Source: Bacteroidales bacterium UBA3856 (lineage in GTDB: Bacteria > Bacteroidota > Bacteroidia > Bacteroidales > UBA932). From it: a stretch of 20,901 nt of DNA. Both the position numbers and the translations under genes were made by a program. Where the stretch lies: assembly GCA_002392525.1 (NCBI GenBank), contig DGHE01000041.1, forward strand, positions 1-20,901, read 5' to 3'. A model generated the notes under the pieces. That model was not told the DNA's origin. It was given only the letters and a program-made list of their open reading frames with translations, and ran no database searches. Below are positions 1 through 9,151 of the stretch, piece after piece; within the stretch, counting starts at the first letter, position 1; each line of letters opens with the position of its first letter.

Positions 1-825
1 TTCGACACCATGGATCCGGTCTTCAACCCGCAGATTACCAAGATTTCGGACGGTTTTGTCACCAGGGCCCAGCAGGAGATTGCAGAACAATTTGGAGACC
101 TCAACGCACGCATGGCCGGCGCCTACGCCCTTCTGGAGGACATCATTGACATCGAGCACTCCCCTGCCTACCCGGACACCACCTCCTTCTCGCAGTTTCC
201 CTCGGCCGTGAGCTTCAAACTGAACGCCGAGCCGTCCATGTCGGGCGGCCTCAAGATGGCCTGCACCATCTCCGACGCCCTTTCCCTGCAGTACTACGAA
301 GAGCCCGACGATAAGAAAGCCGGCTTTGGGAAAGACCTCACCTTCGAGGACTGGGTAACGGTTTCCTCCGTGAAAGAATGGTATGGAGACGTATTATTCA
401 CCGCCCCCTCCGTTTCTGTAAACGTAGCCCATCCCCTCCTGCAGCTCATCCTGGGAGAAATGCAGAACGAGAGCCGCATCTTCTCCTTCCTCTGCGGCCA
501 CGACTCCAACGTAGGAAGCGTCCTCGCCGCCCTGGAGGCCGAGATCCCGGACCTTCCGGGCTCCGTGGAAAAGAAAACGCCCATCGGCTGCAAGCTCATC
601 TTCGAGACGTTCACCGGCGCGGACAAGGTGCAGTATGCCGATATCCTCCTCATCTACGCCACAGCTGCGCAGCTGCGGGCCGAGACCGCCCTCTCCTTCG
701 ACAACCCTCCGGCCGGCGTCCGCATCCGGCTCAAGGGGCTCAAAGAAAACGCCGACGGACTGTACATCCTCTCAGATGTCCAGCAGCGCTTCACGCAGGC
801 CCTCACCGCCTACGACAAGCTGTAA
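1..825 (+). CDS. Histidine acid phosphatase, 5'-truncated
   Basis: This is the C-terminal part of a histidine-type (branch 2) acid phosphatase, a phosphomonoesterase family that includes phytases and glucose-1-phosphatases. The frame is open from base 1; the ATG at position 10 is probably internal, because the family's N-terminal RHGxRxP motif, which carries the nucleophilic histidine, is absent and must lie upstream of the window. The visible signature is GHDSNVGSVLAAL, with the catalytic proton-donor pair His-Asp at bases 499-504. HD rather than HAE favours the AppA/Agp-like branch over MINPP. About 274 residues are visible of an expected 400 or more. Family members are usually exported to the periplasm, but the signal peptide cannot be seen here. 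The gene ends with TAA at 823-825, directly abutting the stop codon of the convergent fimbrial operon, with no intergenic base and no evident terminator hairpin. Confidence 0.85.
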   Translation, partial: FDTMDPVFNPQITKISDGFVTRAQQEIAEQFGDLNARMAGAYALLEDIIDIEHSPAYPDTTSFSQFPSAVSFKLNAEPSMSGGLKMACTISDALSLQYYEEPDDKKAGFGKDLTFEDWVTVSSVKEWYGDVLFTAPSVSVNVAHPLLQLILGEMQNESRIFSFLCGHDSNVGSVLAALEAEIPDLPGSVEKKTPIGCKLIFETFTGADKVQYADILLIYATAAQLRAETALSFDNPPAGVRIRLKGLKENADGLYILSDVQQRFTQALTAYDKL

Positions 826-2448
826 TTAAAGATTTTCCATGCTCACCACCGTCCAGCCGGTGCCGATGGTCGCAAACTGCGCCTCATTAGAATACCACCC
901 GCCACTGCTCCTGGCATTCTGCCAGTAGGTAACCATGTCGGGATGGGCATAGATGGTTCCGGTATTGGAAGACTGATACATCCACTTATCAAAGGTGTAC
1001 TTCATCAGGTCTCTGTCATAATGAGCCATGTCATATTCTTCGCCACCCTTGAATGCCGTACCGTTAAGGACAATGCGCTGCAGGGAAGAGCACTGACGGA
1101 AGATGCCGTAATAAGGGCCTCTTGCCCGCTGGCCATTGCCGGGGCCCTGCCGCACATCCAGCATATCCTCCGCCATCAGGTCCGGTGCCCAGTGAAGGCT
1201 GGTGCACCTACGGAACATCTCATAATAGCAGCCGTAATTGAGGGTAGTAACCGGAAGAAGCAGCGGATCTTCGGGATTGATATCCACCCAGTCTACAACG
1301 GGAGGATTCTGGTCTCCGTTAGACCGGGAAAACGCCCTGCAGAAAGCATACTCCGGCAGCACATTTTCGTCGGGGAGAAGGCTCATGATATTTCCTGCAA
1401 TGTAGCAAAGCTTATCGGCATTGAACAGGGGTGTAGAGCCGTTCGAATTGTCATAACTGGCTTTCCTGCCCTGGAAGAAGAGCATGTCTCCGGCATGCGA
1501 CAGCGTAAGGGGCGCAACGGCATCGTAATCGTGCCAGGAAAAGCCCAGATCATCGCTGTACTGGATCCCGTCTCCGCAGTAATTGAACGTAACGGTAGTA
1601 CTGCCCTGAGAAGCCACAATGCGGAAGCCCTTAAATTCAATGGTAAGCCGGGTAAGATTGTAGTAATTGTTCCGGGCCAGCGTCTTGCTCCTGTCGGCGC
1701 AGACATCGGTAAACTCACGGCTGTACTGCTGGTTATCCCCCCACACAGCCGTAATCTTTGCATGGTCCAGCGTAACGGCGCCGCCTTCAAACGGAATGCA
1801 CTGCGACACCTGGCCGGCCGATTCCACCGTCCTTGTCACCTGCCACATGGGCGAGGCGTCTCCCCCGTTGGTAAGGCTGATGGAAACCGAAGAGCCCACC
1901 GGAGCCTCGGCCGGATTTATTTTCAAGTTAAGGGTAAGGAACGCCGTCTGCTGCGAAAGGTTAAACGTCTCGTCGCCAAAAGCGCCCGATCCCGTAAAGC
2001 AGCTGAACTTTTCCACGGCATCGGCAAGAGACTCTGCGTAGCCATTCACCGGATAAACCGGGCTTCCCAGCTTTCCGCCCGCCGGATGGTACAGACAATC
2101 CTCCGGGCCCACCAGGGCCAGCGTCACGGGCGTAGAGGCCGACGGCGTAAAGTCATCGGCACAGTAGAGGGAACCTTCGTAGTGGGCCGATGTCTCCCCC
2201 ACCCCGCTCACCAGGTTCATGAAGCCGTAAAGCTTCTCCGCGTTCTCGCCGATACCGGAGACATAGAGACGGTCCTCCGCCTCAAACACATAGTTTCCGC
2301 CGGAGAGCGTCGCGCGGGAGTCCGGTGCTTCACTCACCCAGACGCTGTACGGGATGGTATGGAACGACACCTCCGGAGCCTGCTCCTTCCGGGAGCAGGA
2401 AAAGAGAGCCACCAGGGCCGATGCCCAAACAAGAATCTGTCTTCTCAT
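826..2448 (-). CDS. Fimbrillin/BspA-like surface lipoprotein, last gene of the fimbrial operon
   Basis: This 540-residue protein has a lipoprotein signal peptide (hydrophobic stretch ending in ALFSC, lipid-carrying Cys at about residue 18), so it should be anchored in the outer membrane. The N-terminal half has the loose beta-sandwich character of fimbrillin-family proteins. The C-terminal part (roughly residues 340-470) carries degenerate repeats of BspA-like surface proteins: AFCRAF, CYYEMFRRCTSL and PYYGIFRQCSSL are related blocks with the recurring F-x-x-C-x-S-L core. BspA-like repeats are known from adhesive surface proteins of oral and gut anaerobes. Its start codon overlaps the stop of the giant upstream gene by one base (ATG 2448-2446, TAA 2450-2448), so translation is probably coupled. 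I infer an accessory or tip adhesin of the pilus. A free-standing surface lipoprotein is the alternative. Confidence 0.75.
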   Translation of the reverse strand: MRRQILVWASALVALFSCSRKEQAPEVSFHTIPYSVWVSEAPDSRATLSGGNYVFEAEDRLYVSGIGENAEKLYGFMNLVSGVGETSAHYEGSLYCADDFTPSASTPVTLALVGPEDCLYHPAGGKLGSPVYPVNGYAESLADAVEKFSCFTGSGAFGDETFNLSQQTAFLTLNLKINPAEAPVGSSVSISLTNGGDASPMWQVTRTVESAGQVSQCIPFEGGAVTLDHAKITAVWGDNQQYSREFTDVCADRSKTLARNNYYNLTRLTIEFKGFRIVASQGSTTVTFNYCGDGIQYSDDLGFSWHDYDAVAPLTLSHAGDMLFFQGRKASYDNSNGSTPLFNADKLCYIAGNIMSLLPDENVLPEYAFCRAFSRSNGDQNPPVVDWVDINPEDPLLLPVTTLNYGCYYEMFRRCTSLHWAPDLMAEDMLDVRQGPGNGQRARGPYYGIFRQCSSLQRIVLNGTAFKGGEEYDMAHYDRDLMKYTFDKWMYQSSNTGTIYAHPDMVTYWQNARSSGGWYSNEAQFATIGTGWTVVSMENL

Positions 2449-5400
2449 TACAAATTTCCTCCAAATCCAGGACCGTCGCCCAGGTTGACACCGCCGCCGG
2501 CAGCATTCTCCGTAGCGCTGTTATGCACCACCCTGACAAACATGTAGCCCGCACGGGAATGGTGAAGGCCCTGCGTGGAACCCACATACAGGGTGGAAGA
2601 ACTGCGGAGCATATCGAAAGATGAAGAGACCGCAGAAGTATTGCCTCCCCATCGGCTCCATTCCAGCTTCTGGTTATTCCACCACACGCCTTCGTTATCC
2701 ATCCTGAAGTGCTGCATGGCACTGATAATCGGCTTATAATGATTGCTCTGCGGGGCGAATCCGGTACCTTCTCCACCGTTGAACCAGAAGTAGTTCACAC
2801 CGTAACTGCCATTTCCGCTGGCATTGGCCCAGGTAGGACGGAGCCAGTCCTGTCCGCTGCTGGCATTTCCTTCGTGCGCCGGATAATAGAAATGCAGCAC
2901 ATACGGCACCTTGATGTTAGTATTGTAGTCAGTATCGGTAAGGCCCACGCTCAGAAGGCAATCCTTGCCCAGCGTCAGGTTGTCATTACGACCTCCGTTA
3001 TCATTCAGCACTTCCTTATAGGTACAGTTCGAGATATCCATGTTGGCTTCGATAAAGTCCCCGCCGACAAAATTGAGATTCGTGATTCTCTGCTTATCCC
3101 AGAGACCCGTCACGTCGTCGGACGTGTTCCACTCCACATCGGGATCCACGGGATTGGGCCAGTAGTCGTGCCGGAGCACCTCCATGGTCGCCACCGAGGA
3201 GCGGGTAGCCACCTCATCGTATCCATCCACGTCGCTGGTAATGGCCTCCACCTGGAAGGTGTAAGTACCCGTCTGCAAAGACTGCGGCGTATAGGTAAAG
3301 GAATGGATTTTACTCAAATAGTGCCTGTCCCCGCCCATAGGGGGATCTATCTTTTCGAGGTCACCGTTGGGGGCGATGACAATGAGGGTCACCTTCTTCA
3401 GAGGACGTTCGGCCGACGGCGAAGCCGCGGTAAACTGAACGGGGAACGCCGGATTCTCCTGCGTCTCACTATACTCACAGTGGAGCAGGCGCACGGAAGT
3501 AAACACCTCGGAGAGCAGTTTTACCGGCGTCTCGAAGACACGGACCACACCCGCGGCGTTACGCACGGTCGCGCGCACCGACATGCGGCCCAGGATAGGG
3601 ACGGAAGGCACATTCCAGGTTCCTTCTGAGCGGACACTGGTGCTGCCCAGCTCCGCCTCGGGCGAAATGCTGATGGGACGGGCGCTCTCGAGGCCGTTGG
3701 CGTCCACGTAAATCAGGGCCAGGGAGATATCGGTGATAGCCGATCCCAGCGACGTAAAGTTCAGGTTCACGGTAGCCTGCGTTCCGGCCATGAGGCGTTC
3801 GCCACCGTCTACCGTCACTTTACCCGTAATATCACCGGTACGGTTGCGGTCCCGCACGCAGCGAATGCCCGTAAGAGCAGTACCCGCATCGAGCAGGTGC
3901 AGACGGTCTTCCGTAGAGGTATAGCCCCAACCCACCTTTTTCTTTTCCGTTTCCGTCACGTTTCCGCCCAGTTTACCACGGGAGAAATACGTACGGCAGG
4001 GATAGACGGTATTCCCTCTCCAATAGCCGGAAGGCTGCAGGGCACGCATGACGAGGAGCTCGGTCATGCTGGGCAGCCGGTATCCTTCGGGACAATAATC
4101 GTTGTAACCCAGGCGGGTAATGTTCTTGTTGATCTCTTCCTCATCACCAAAGTTACCGCTGTCCATGGCCGTCTCACGGCTCTGGATGTTCAGTTCCAGA
4201 TAAACCTGGTTATGGGCCGACGATTCGTCGTGATAAGGGAGATCCGTCTCCGTATATTCGCGGATGGACTTGGGGTTCAGGTTGGTAAAGCGGATGGTAT
4301 AGGTTCCGTCCGCGTTGGGAAGGACATTTCCGTCGTTGTCGGCCCCCGCCGGGAAATCATAGTACTGGTCCACCATGAAATCGTAGGGCGCGCGCGTTAC
4401 ATCCTTCGTCTCGCCGCCGTCCTGATAGGTACCCACATTGCGGACGCACCGTACAGATGATACCATATCACGCTGGGTGGCAGAAAAACCGGCCCAGTCA
4501 AAGAAGTTGTAGTTGGAGCGGGTAGCCGTTTCCTCGGCACGGATTACGACAGGGTCTGAAAAACCATTCTTGGACGCCGTACTGGAAACCACCCAGGAGC
4601 GCCACTGAAGACCATCCGTCTTGTTGGAAGCGTCCAGCGGCTGATACAGGCGCACCGCCTTGGAAAGGGATTCGGAGCCCACCCACATGCCGATGAGTTG
4701 GTTCACGGAAGCCGTATACCAGCGCAGTTCCTCAGGGTCTATGACGCCGTTACCATTGTTGTCGCGGTTGCGGGTAAGGCAGGAATAGGCCATGTACTTG
4801 TTGACATCCTTGAGTTCGGGCACCACGTTGAGCACGTTGTAGTACAGGTAACCCGTATAGGAATCGTCATTGGCATCGGCCCAGTGCTGGGGTATGCCGC
4901 TGTTGAGGCCCCACAGCGTGGCGGTGTTGATACGGCCATTTTCCTCGTCCTTGGTGTCTCCTCCCGAAGGGAGACTTCTCCCGGAAGGCCACCAGCTCCA
5001 GACATAGTCAGCTTCGTCGGGGTTCTTCTTGACGCGGTTGGCGTAAGACATCTCGTCCCGGTGCTCGGTTCCCCACAGGGAGGAAAGCAGGGGTGAGTAC
5101 ACGTTGTAGAAGGACTGGATAGACTGCTGGATAATGGCATGGGAAGAAGTAACCAGCGTACTCTGGCGGTCCTCACTGAAGCGGGCCTTGGACAGGATAT
5201 GCAGTTCGCGGGGCTTTGCGTTCACGAACTTTCGCCAAAGGTCGGGCTCGGGTTTTCCGTTCCCAACCAGCGGGTCGCTCTCATAGTAAAACTCATCCAC
5301 AAAGGCCGTCACGCGAATCTTGGCCTCTTCTCCGTCCCCCACAAAGTCATTGGCCTGCCTATCATTTTTCTTCTTGGTCTGGTCAAAGATATAGCTCACC

Positions 5401-7121
5401 AGCTGGCGGATATCCAGCAGAAGTGGCCGGGGACCCGGGGAAGCCGGAGTCCAGGAGGGGTCATAAGCGCCGATACCGGGGTATGCCTGCCGCAGTTCGG
5501 AGTAATCTCCGCCCACCACGTTGTTGAGGCTGAACATCACCCATTTGTCATCCTTGAACGTGGACACCCACTCATTATTCCGGTCGTCATAGTGGGCGGC
5601 ACCTTCACCGAAGGGCGTTTTCACATACCAGGACAGCAGGCTGGGATCCAGGTCTTGGTCGTAGTAGAAGGTCATGCAGTGATACTCGTAGTGGGCATCG
5701 CAGTTCACGAGGTCTGTGGTAGCGAGCATCAGGGAGCCTTCCTGTCCGGGCTCGTCTTCCCGGATGTTGTTGGGGTTGCCGTTCTCGCCGGCCACCTCAA
5801 TGTAAACGCTCTCGGCGTTCTGGATGGTGATGTAATAGGAATAGGCGTGGCCGCGGGCCACATCGTAATTGTCAAAGTTGTGCGAGACGCCCTTGCTGGA
5901 GGCAAAATTCCCCAGATGCACGGTGTAACGCACCTCGGCCGACAGGGCATTCTTGTCATAGCCGGTTCCGCCCAGGGACTCGATACCGTCCTGCGTGAAG
6001 CCCAGCACCGTATCAAACTTCACATAAGTGCCCTTGGCGGGCGCATAGGTCCAGTCTCCGTTCACCACGAAACTCTCTTCCGGGGTGCTATGAACGGTGT
6101 CGGTACTCTTGTCCTGCTTTTCGCGGAAATAGTAGTTGGGCGTATCAAGGGACTCGATGCTGGCCCTGCGCTTGGAGGACTGGCGGTTTTCCAGCATGTA
6201 GAAAGAGAAGACATTCCACAGCTTGTCATTTTCATCCCTGTGGACCCCTTCGAAATAGGCTTCCTCCGTGGAGAAGTAATTCACATTTTCGGGATCCTCG
6301 GCGCGGGGAACCAGATAGGAGCTGGAGGGCACATTGTACACCTGCCAGTGATCGGCCTGGCTGGCGTCGGGATTGATGTAGGTCTTTCCGTCGTCGGCCG
6401 CATCGAAGGACACGTAGAACTTCACCTTCGCCTCCAGGGTGTTCAGCTGCACCTTGGTGCCGTCATAGACAGGATTGCCGCCGTCGTCGATATGGCCCCA
6501 GATGGATGAGCCGGTATCTACCGTCGCACCTGTCATACCCAGCATCATGAAAAGGTCCGTGCGGTTCACGACCTCCTGCCGCAGGGTCACTTTCACGCGG
6601 CTCAGAAGGTCCAGAGTGGTAATCTGCGTGAGGCAGTCCAGGGCATCGGCCTTTCCGTCCAGCGTAGAGATGGAGTTGGAGATATTGGCCAGCACCACCA
6701 GCGTGCAGTTCTGGCGCGATACCGTGGCAATTTTCACCACGCCGCGCGTCGTGGTGTAAACCTGGTTGTCGGAATCGTATTCCGAGTTCTCCACCCACCA
6801 GCCTTCGTTCGGATTCGCTTCCAGAGCTGAGAGCTGGGCTGTCTTGTGCTCATAGGTAAAGTAACGGTCATAGAAGCGGTTTCCGTCCTCGTCGAAGATC
6901 ATCACGTAGAGGTCGTGCACGTAAGCTTCATCGGCCCGGCTGGCCTCGGCCTTGGTTCCGATATCCACCTTGAGCATGGAAGGGCCGCCGAACCCGATCT
7001 TCAGGGTCACGGGCTGCCCGTCCGGCACGCGCGAGCCTGCCGGATCCACGTTCACTTCCCGGTGGCAGGATACCGCCACCAGAAGCACCACAAGGCAAAA
7101 GATACTTCTAAACAGCTTCAT
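2448..7121 (-). CDS. Giant DUF4906-type fimbrial tip/adhesin lipoprotein (1557 aa)
   Basis: I start this at ATG 7121, where a signal peptide ending in VAVSC begins; a start at 7166 would add a hydrophilic leader overlapping the upstream gene. Residues about 35-120 look like a FimB/Mfa2 N-domain (TKA motif, then LYVMIFDEDGNRFYD). The middle contains a perfect EF-hand-type calcium loop, DNNGNGVIDPEE (residues 787-798), in a segment ending VRCVRN (about 892). A second segment runs from CPEGYRLPSMTE (about 1010) to IRCVRD (about 1088); the RLP...RCVRD pattern resembles FISUMP/C-type-lectin-like domains. Two beta-sandwich-like segments follow (about 1095-1310). The C-terminal quarter is rich in Trp, Asn and Gly. 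Large DUF4906 proteins occur at this position in Bacteroidota fimbrial operons, where a tip or adhesin role is inferred. It lies one base after the preceding gene's stop and overlaps the next start by one base. Confidence 0.8.
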   Translation of the reverse strand: MKLFRSIFCLVVLLVAVSCHREVNVDPAGSRVPDGQPVTLKIGFGGPSMLKVDIGTKAEASRADEAYVHDLYVMIFDEDGNRFYDRYFTYEHKTAQLSALEANPNEGWWVENSEYDSDNQVYTTTRGVVKIATVSRQNCTLVVLANISNSISTLDGKADALDCLTQITTLDLLSRVKVTLRQEVVNRTDLFMMLGMTGATVDTGSSIWGHIDDGGNPVYDGTKVQLNTLEAKVKFYVSFDAADDGKTYINPDASQADHWQVYNVPSSSYLVPRAEDPENVNYFSTEEAYFEGVHRDENDKLWNVFSFYMLENRQSSKRRASIESLDTPNYYFREKQDKSTDTVHSTPEESFVVNGDWTYAPAKGTYVKFDTVLGFTQDGIESLGGTGYDKNALSAEVRYTVHLGNFASSKGVSHNFDNYDVARGHAYSYYITIQNAESVYIEVAGENGNPNNIREDEPGQEGSLMLATTDLVNCDAHYEYHCMTFYYDQDLDPSLLSWYVKTPFGEGAAHYDDRNNEWVSTFKDDKWVMFSLNNVVGGDYSELRQAYPGIGAYDPSWTPASPGPRPLLLDIRQLVSYIFDQTKKKNDRQANDFVGDGEEAKIRVTAFVDEFYYESDPLVGNGKPEPDLWRKFVNAKPRELHILSKARFSEDRQSTLVTSSHAIIQQSIQSFYNVYSPLLSSLWGTEHRDEMSYANRVKKNPDEADYVWSWWPSGRSLPSGGDTKDEENGRINTATLWGLNSGIPQHWADANDDSYTGYLYYNVLNVVPELKDVNKYMAYSCLTRNRDNNGNGVIDPEELRWYTASVNQLIGMWVGSESLSKAVRLYQPLDASNKTDGLQWRSWVVSSTASKNGFSDPVVIRAEETATRSNYNFFDWAGFSATQRDMVSSVRCVRNVGTYQDGGETKDVTRAPYDFMVDQYYDFPAGADNDGNVLPNADGTYTIRFTNLNPKSIREYTETDLPYHDESSAHNQVYLELNIQSRETAMDSGNFGDEEEINKNITRLGYNDYCPEGYRLPSMTELLVMRALQPSGYWRGNTVYPCRTYFSRGKLGGNVTETEKKKVGWGYTSTEDRLHLLDAGTALTGIRCVRDRNRTGDITGKVTVDGGERLMAGTQATVNLNFTSLGSAITDISLALIYVDANGLESARPISISPEAELGSTSVRSEGTWNVPSVPILGRMSVRATVRNAAGVVRVFETPVKLLSEVFTSVRLLHCEYSETQENPAFPVQFTAASPSAERPLKKVTLIVIAPNGDLEKIDPPMGGDRHYLSKIHSFTYTPQSLQTGTYTFQVEAITSDVDGYDEVATRSSVATMEVLRHDYWPNPVDPDVEWNTSDDVTGLWDKQRITNLNFVGGDFIEANMDISNCTYKEVLNDNGGRNDNLTLGKDCLLSVGLTDTDYNTNIKVPYVLHFYYPAHEGNASSGQDWLRPTWANASGNGSYGVNYFWFNGGEGTGFAPQSNHYKPIISAMQHFRMDNEGVWWNNQKLEWSRWGGNTSAVSSSFDMLRSSSTLYVGSTQGLHHSRAGYMFVRVVHNSATENAAGGGVNLGDGPGFGGNL

Positions 7122-7122
7122 A

Positions 7123-8070
7123 TCAGTGGAACCAAACAAACGAGGGTTCTTCGTACACCCAGTCATTCACTTCGAAGTGGAAGGAGACCAGGAATTTGTC
7201 TTCAATTTTCTTGCCGATACGCGTCTCGATCATGAGGTGCTGGTTGCGTGAGACAGCCTGGATATCGGCCGAGCGGCGGTCGTGCACCGGAAGGTCCGTG
7301 AATTCATACTCCTCGCCGCCCACGGTAAAGCTGATGGTGCACAGGTAGCGGTAGCCGGGCCTGTGCGCCGGCGCCTTGCTGGGGAACACCAGGGCCGACA
7401 AATTGGCATAGTCGCTGCTCTGAAGGTTGTCAATGGCAACCGCACCGACATGCGAGAGAACAAGGTCGGGAGGGGTGACGCCGCTGATGTAGTCGGCATC
7501 ACGGCCGATGAGGTATCCTCCAGCCGGATTCATCTTTTCCAGGGTGACAGAGCAGTTGGAGACCGAGATGGCCTCTCCCGTCTCATTGAGGAAGGAAAGG
7601 CTCACGCGGGCGCAGACGCGCTCGAGGGCCAGGTTCACCTGACCGTTACCACCGGCATTCACCGACACGCTTCCCTTGGCCGCCATGGGGATGGCCTCCG
7701 CGGAGAAGGAGGAGAGGGTGATATTGTCGAGGGCCGATGCCGTCGCAGCGCCCGAAAAGGCCGTAGCCGTAGCTGCATCGGCGTCTTTCACGGCATACAC
7801 CGTGTACGTACCGGGGTTGATGTTATGGAATTCTACGGTGGATTCCGCAATAAGTTCTCCCGTAGCGGGGTACTTGGCCACTACGGTGCCACTGTAGTTC
7901 GCCACGGCAATGAGGAGGGACCCCTCCCCTGCCTTGGTTTCCATTTCCAGCGTTTCCAGGGAGATGGTGATGGTCCCGGGAGTACCCGGCACCTCCTCCC
8001 TAGTGCACGAAACGCCCGGCAACAGACAAGCTGCAGCCACAAGGTAGAAATATGAAAGAAGTCTTTTCAC
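7123..8070 (-). CDS. FimB/Mfa2-like fimbrial subunit lipoprotein
   Basis: This 315-residue protein has a lipoprotein signal peptide (LLPGVSC, Cys at about 22) followed by the TKAG segment typical of fimbrillins. The central AIPMAAKGSVSV...VNLALERVCARVSLSF block matches the conserved 'IPM ... LeR ... aKv' strand pattern at the junction of the two beta-sandwich domains in FimA/FimB/Mfa2-type subunits. In Porphyromonas gingivalis, proteins of this group anchor the pilus or act as accessory subunits. Here the role (anchor or minor subunit) is inferred from similarity and position. It lies 26 bases after the second fimbrillin gene and one base before the giant tip gene, so all three are on one transcript. 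Confidence 0.75.
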   Translation of the reverse strand: MKRLLSYFYLVAAACLLPGVSCTREEVPGTPGTITISLETLEMETKAGEGSLLIAVANYSGTVVAKYPATGELIAESTVEFHNINPGTYTVYAVKDADAATATAFSGAATASALDNITLSSFSAEAIPMAAKGSVSVNAGGNGQVNLALERVCARVSLSFLNETGEAISVSNCSVTLEKMNPAGGYLIGRDADYISGVTPPDLVLSHVGAVAIDNLQSSDYANLSALVFPSKAPAHRPGYRYLCTISFTVGGEEYEFTDLPVHDRRSADIQAVSRNQHLMIETRIGKKIEDKFLVSFHFEVNDWVYEEPSFVWFH

Positions 8071-8096
8071 TTTGTTTAAGTACCTCTACTTAACCT

Positions 8097-9143
8097 CTAC
8101 TTGATGGATACACCAGGCGTTTCTGCATGGATTTCTTCCCAGGGAGCCTCTGTTACGCTCACACGGAGACCACCACCCATACGGATGTGGACCTCGTAGG
8201 TATAGCGTACACCGGGCAGCCACTTCACAATGTACTGGTCGTCGGCCACAGCCTTGATTTCCTCCAGACGGATACCGGTCACCACGCGGGTGGGCTCGGC
8301 ATCGGGGGCTTCCTTGTAGGAATAGTCCAGCACCAGACGGGGAATGTAGGTGAGGGACAGCCCGAATTCCTGCGGGATCATGAGGTCGGCCCTGGGGGAC
8401 GGAACGCGGGTTCCGCCGCCGTTGACAATGACATTTCCGCCAAAGTCATGTCCCAGCACCAGGTTGGTGTTGTAGGACATGTCGTTCCAGACGCCGGGGA
8501 TGACCGGAGTGTCGTCATTCTGCGAAACGGTAGCAGTGCCCTGTGTACACAGGTTTTGGAACTTGTAGCTGTTCAGGGTAATGGGAACGGCCGAGGGCGA
8601 ATCGTTGATGATGGTTACGCTCACGGCGCTGAGCATGTGATAGAACAGCAGGTCCACAGGGTCTGTCTGGCCGCTTGTGACAATCCGGCGCTTGCAGGCC
8701 GCCATGAGGTCGTACTGTGCGTCTACAGGGTCGTAGTAGACCTGGGCGGAGAGGGCGCTGCCAGCTGCAGGGTTGCAGCTGATGGTGGAGGATTTGGAAG
8801 GGCCGGAGAAGGCCAGGAAGTCGTAACGCTCCGAGTTAAAGTCCCAGAAGCGGTGCGGGGCGTAGTCCCAGTGGTTGCTGCCGTCTACGGAGACGGAGTC
8901 GCCACGGAATACGGTGCTGCGCTGGCTGGAGATGGTTTTGGAAGCGTATACGAAGAAAAAGTCGTCCTCGGAGAAGTCGTCCTTCAGGAGGGTAGACTTG
9001 GTTGCATCTTCGCGCAGCAGCGACTGCCCGGCGCTGAAGCCAATGGCTTCAGGCTCCGCCGGGCGATCGAGCTGCATGCTGCAGCCCCAGATGAGGCTGT
9101 AGCATGCGAGCGCAGCTGCTATGCGTATGATGCGGTTAGACAT
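8097..9143 (-). CDS. Fimbrillin family (Mfa-like) lipoprotein, minor pilin
   Basis: This 348-residue protein has a signal peptide ending in IWGC (Cys at about residue 21). The mature protein begins with the fimbrillin pattern AIGFSAG...DATKSTLL, then HWDYAPHRFWDFNSERYDFLAF, which parallels the KYSPLRFWDTHFDSYTFYG block of the neighbouring major fimbrillin. The C-terminus has WLPGVRYTYEVHI followed by a terminal strand ending in APWEEI, the usual end of the second beta-sandwich of Mfa-like_1 pilins. Its G+C is high like its neighbours, unlike the fimbrillin just upstream. The gap to that gene is 8 bases. I infer a minor pilin or adaptor subunit; known type V pilins are exported as lipoproteins and then assembled by donor-strand exchange. 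Confidence 0.82.
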   Translation of the reverse strand: MSNRIIRIAAALACYSLIWGCSMQLDRPAEPEAIGFSAGQSLLREDATKSTLLKDDFSEDDFFFVYASKTISSQRSTVFRGDSVSVDGSNHWDYAPHRFWDFNSERYDFLAFSGPSKSSTISCNPAAGSALSAQVYYDPVDAQYDLMAACKRRIVTSGQTDPVDLLFYHMLSAVSVTIINDSPSAVPITLNSYKFQNLCTQGTATVSQNDDTPVIPGVWNDMSYNTNLVLGHDFGGNVIVNGGGTRVPSPRADLMIPQEFGLSLTYIPRLVLDYSYKEAPDAEPTRVVTGIRLEEIKAVADDQYIVKWLPGVRYTYEVHIRMGGGLRVSVTEAPWEEIHAETPGVSIK

Positions 9144-9151
9144 TTAGGGTT

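Noticed and set aside
943..2547. Long open frame of 534 codons on the + strand, opposite the BspA-like gene
   Set aside because: It lies wholly antisense to a gene with a signal peptide and family motifs, has no promoter or signal, and its composition is the mirror of a high-G+C coding strand.
5139..6509. 456-codon open frame on the + strand opposite the giant fimbrial gene
   Set aside because: It is a shadow of the real gene: Val/Gly/His-rich with no domain pattern. The same applies to the other long antisense frames at 7282-8055, 8127-9167, 9167-10249 and 13004-14104.
7122..7166. Upstream start (7166) for the giant gene
   Set aside because: It adds a hydrophilic leader overlapping the preceding gene; the lipoprotein signal begins cleanly at ATG 7121.
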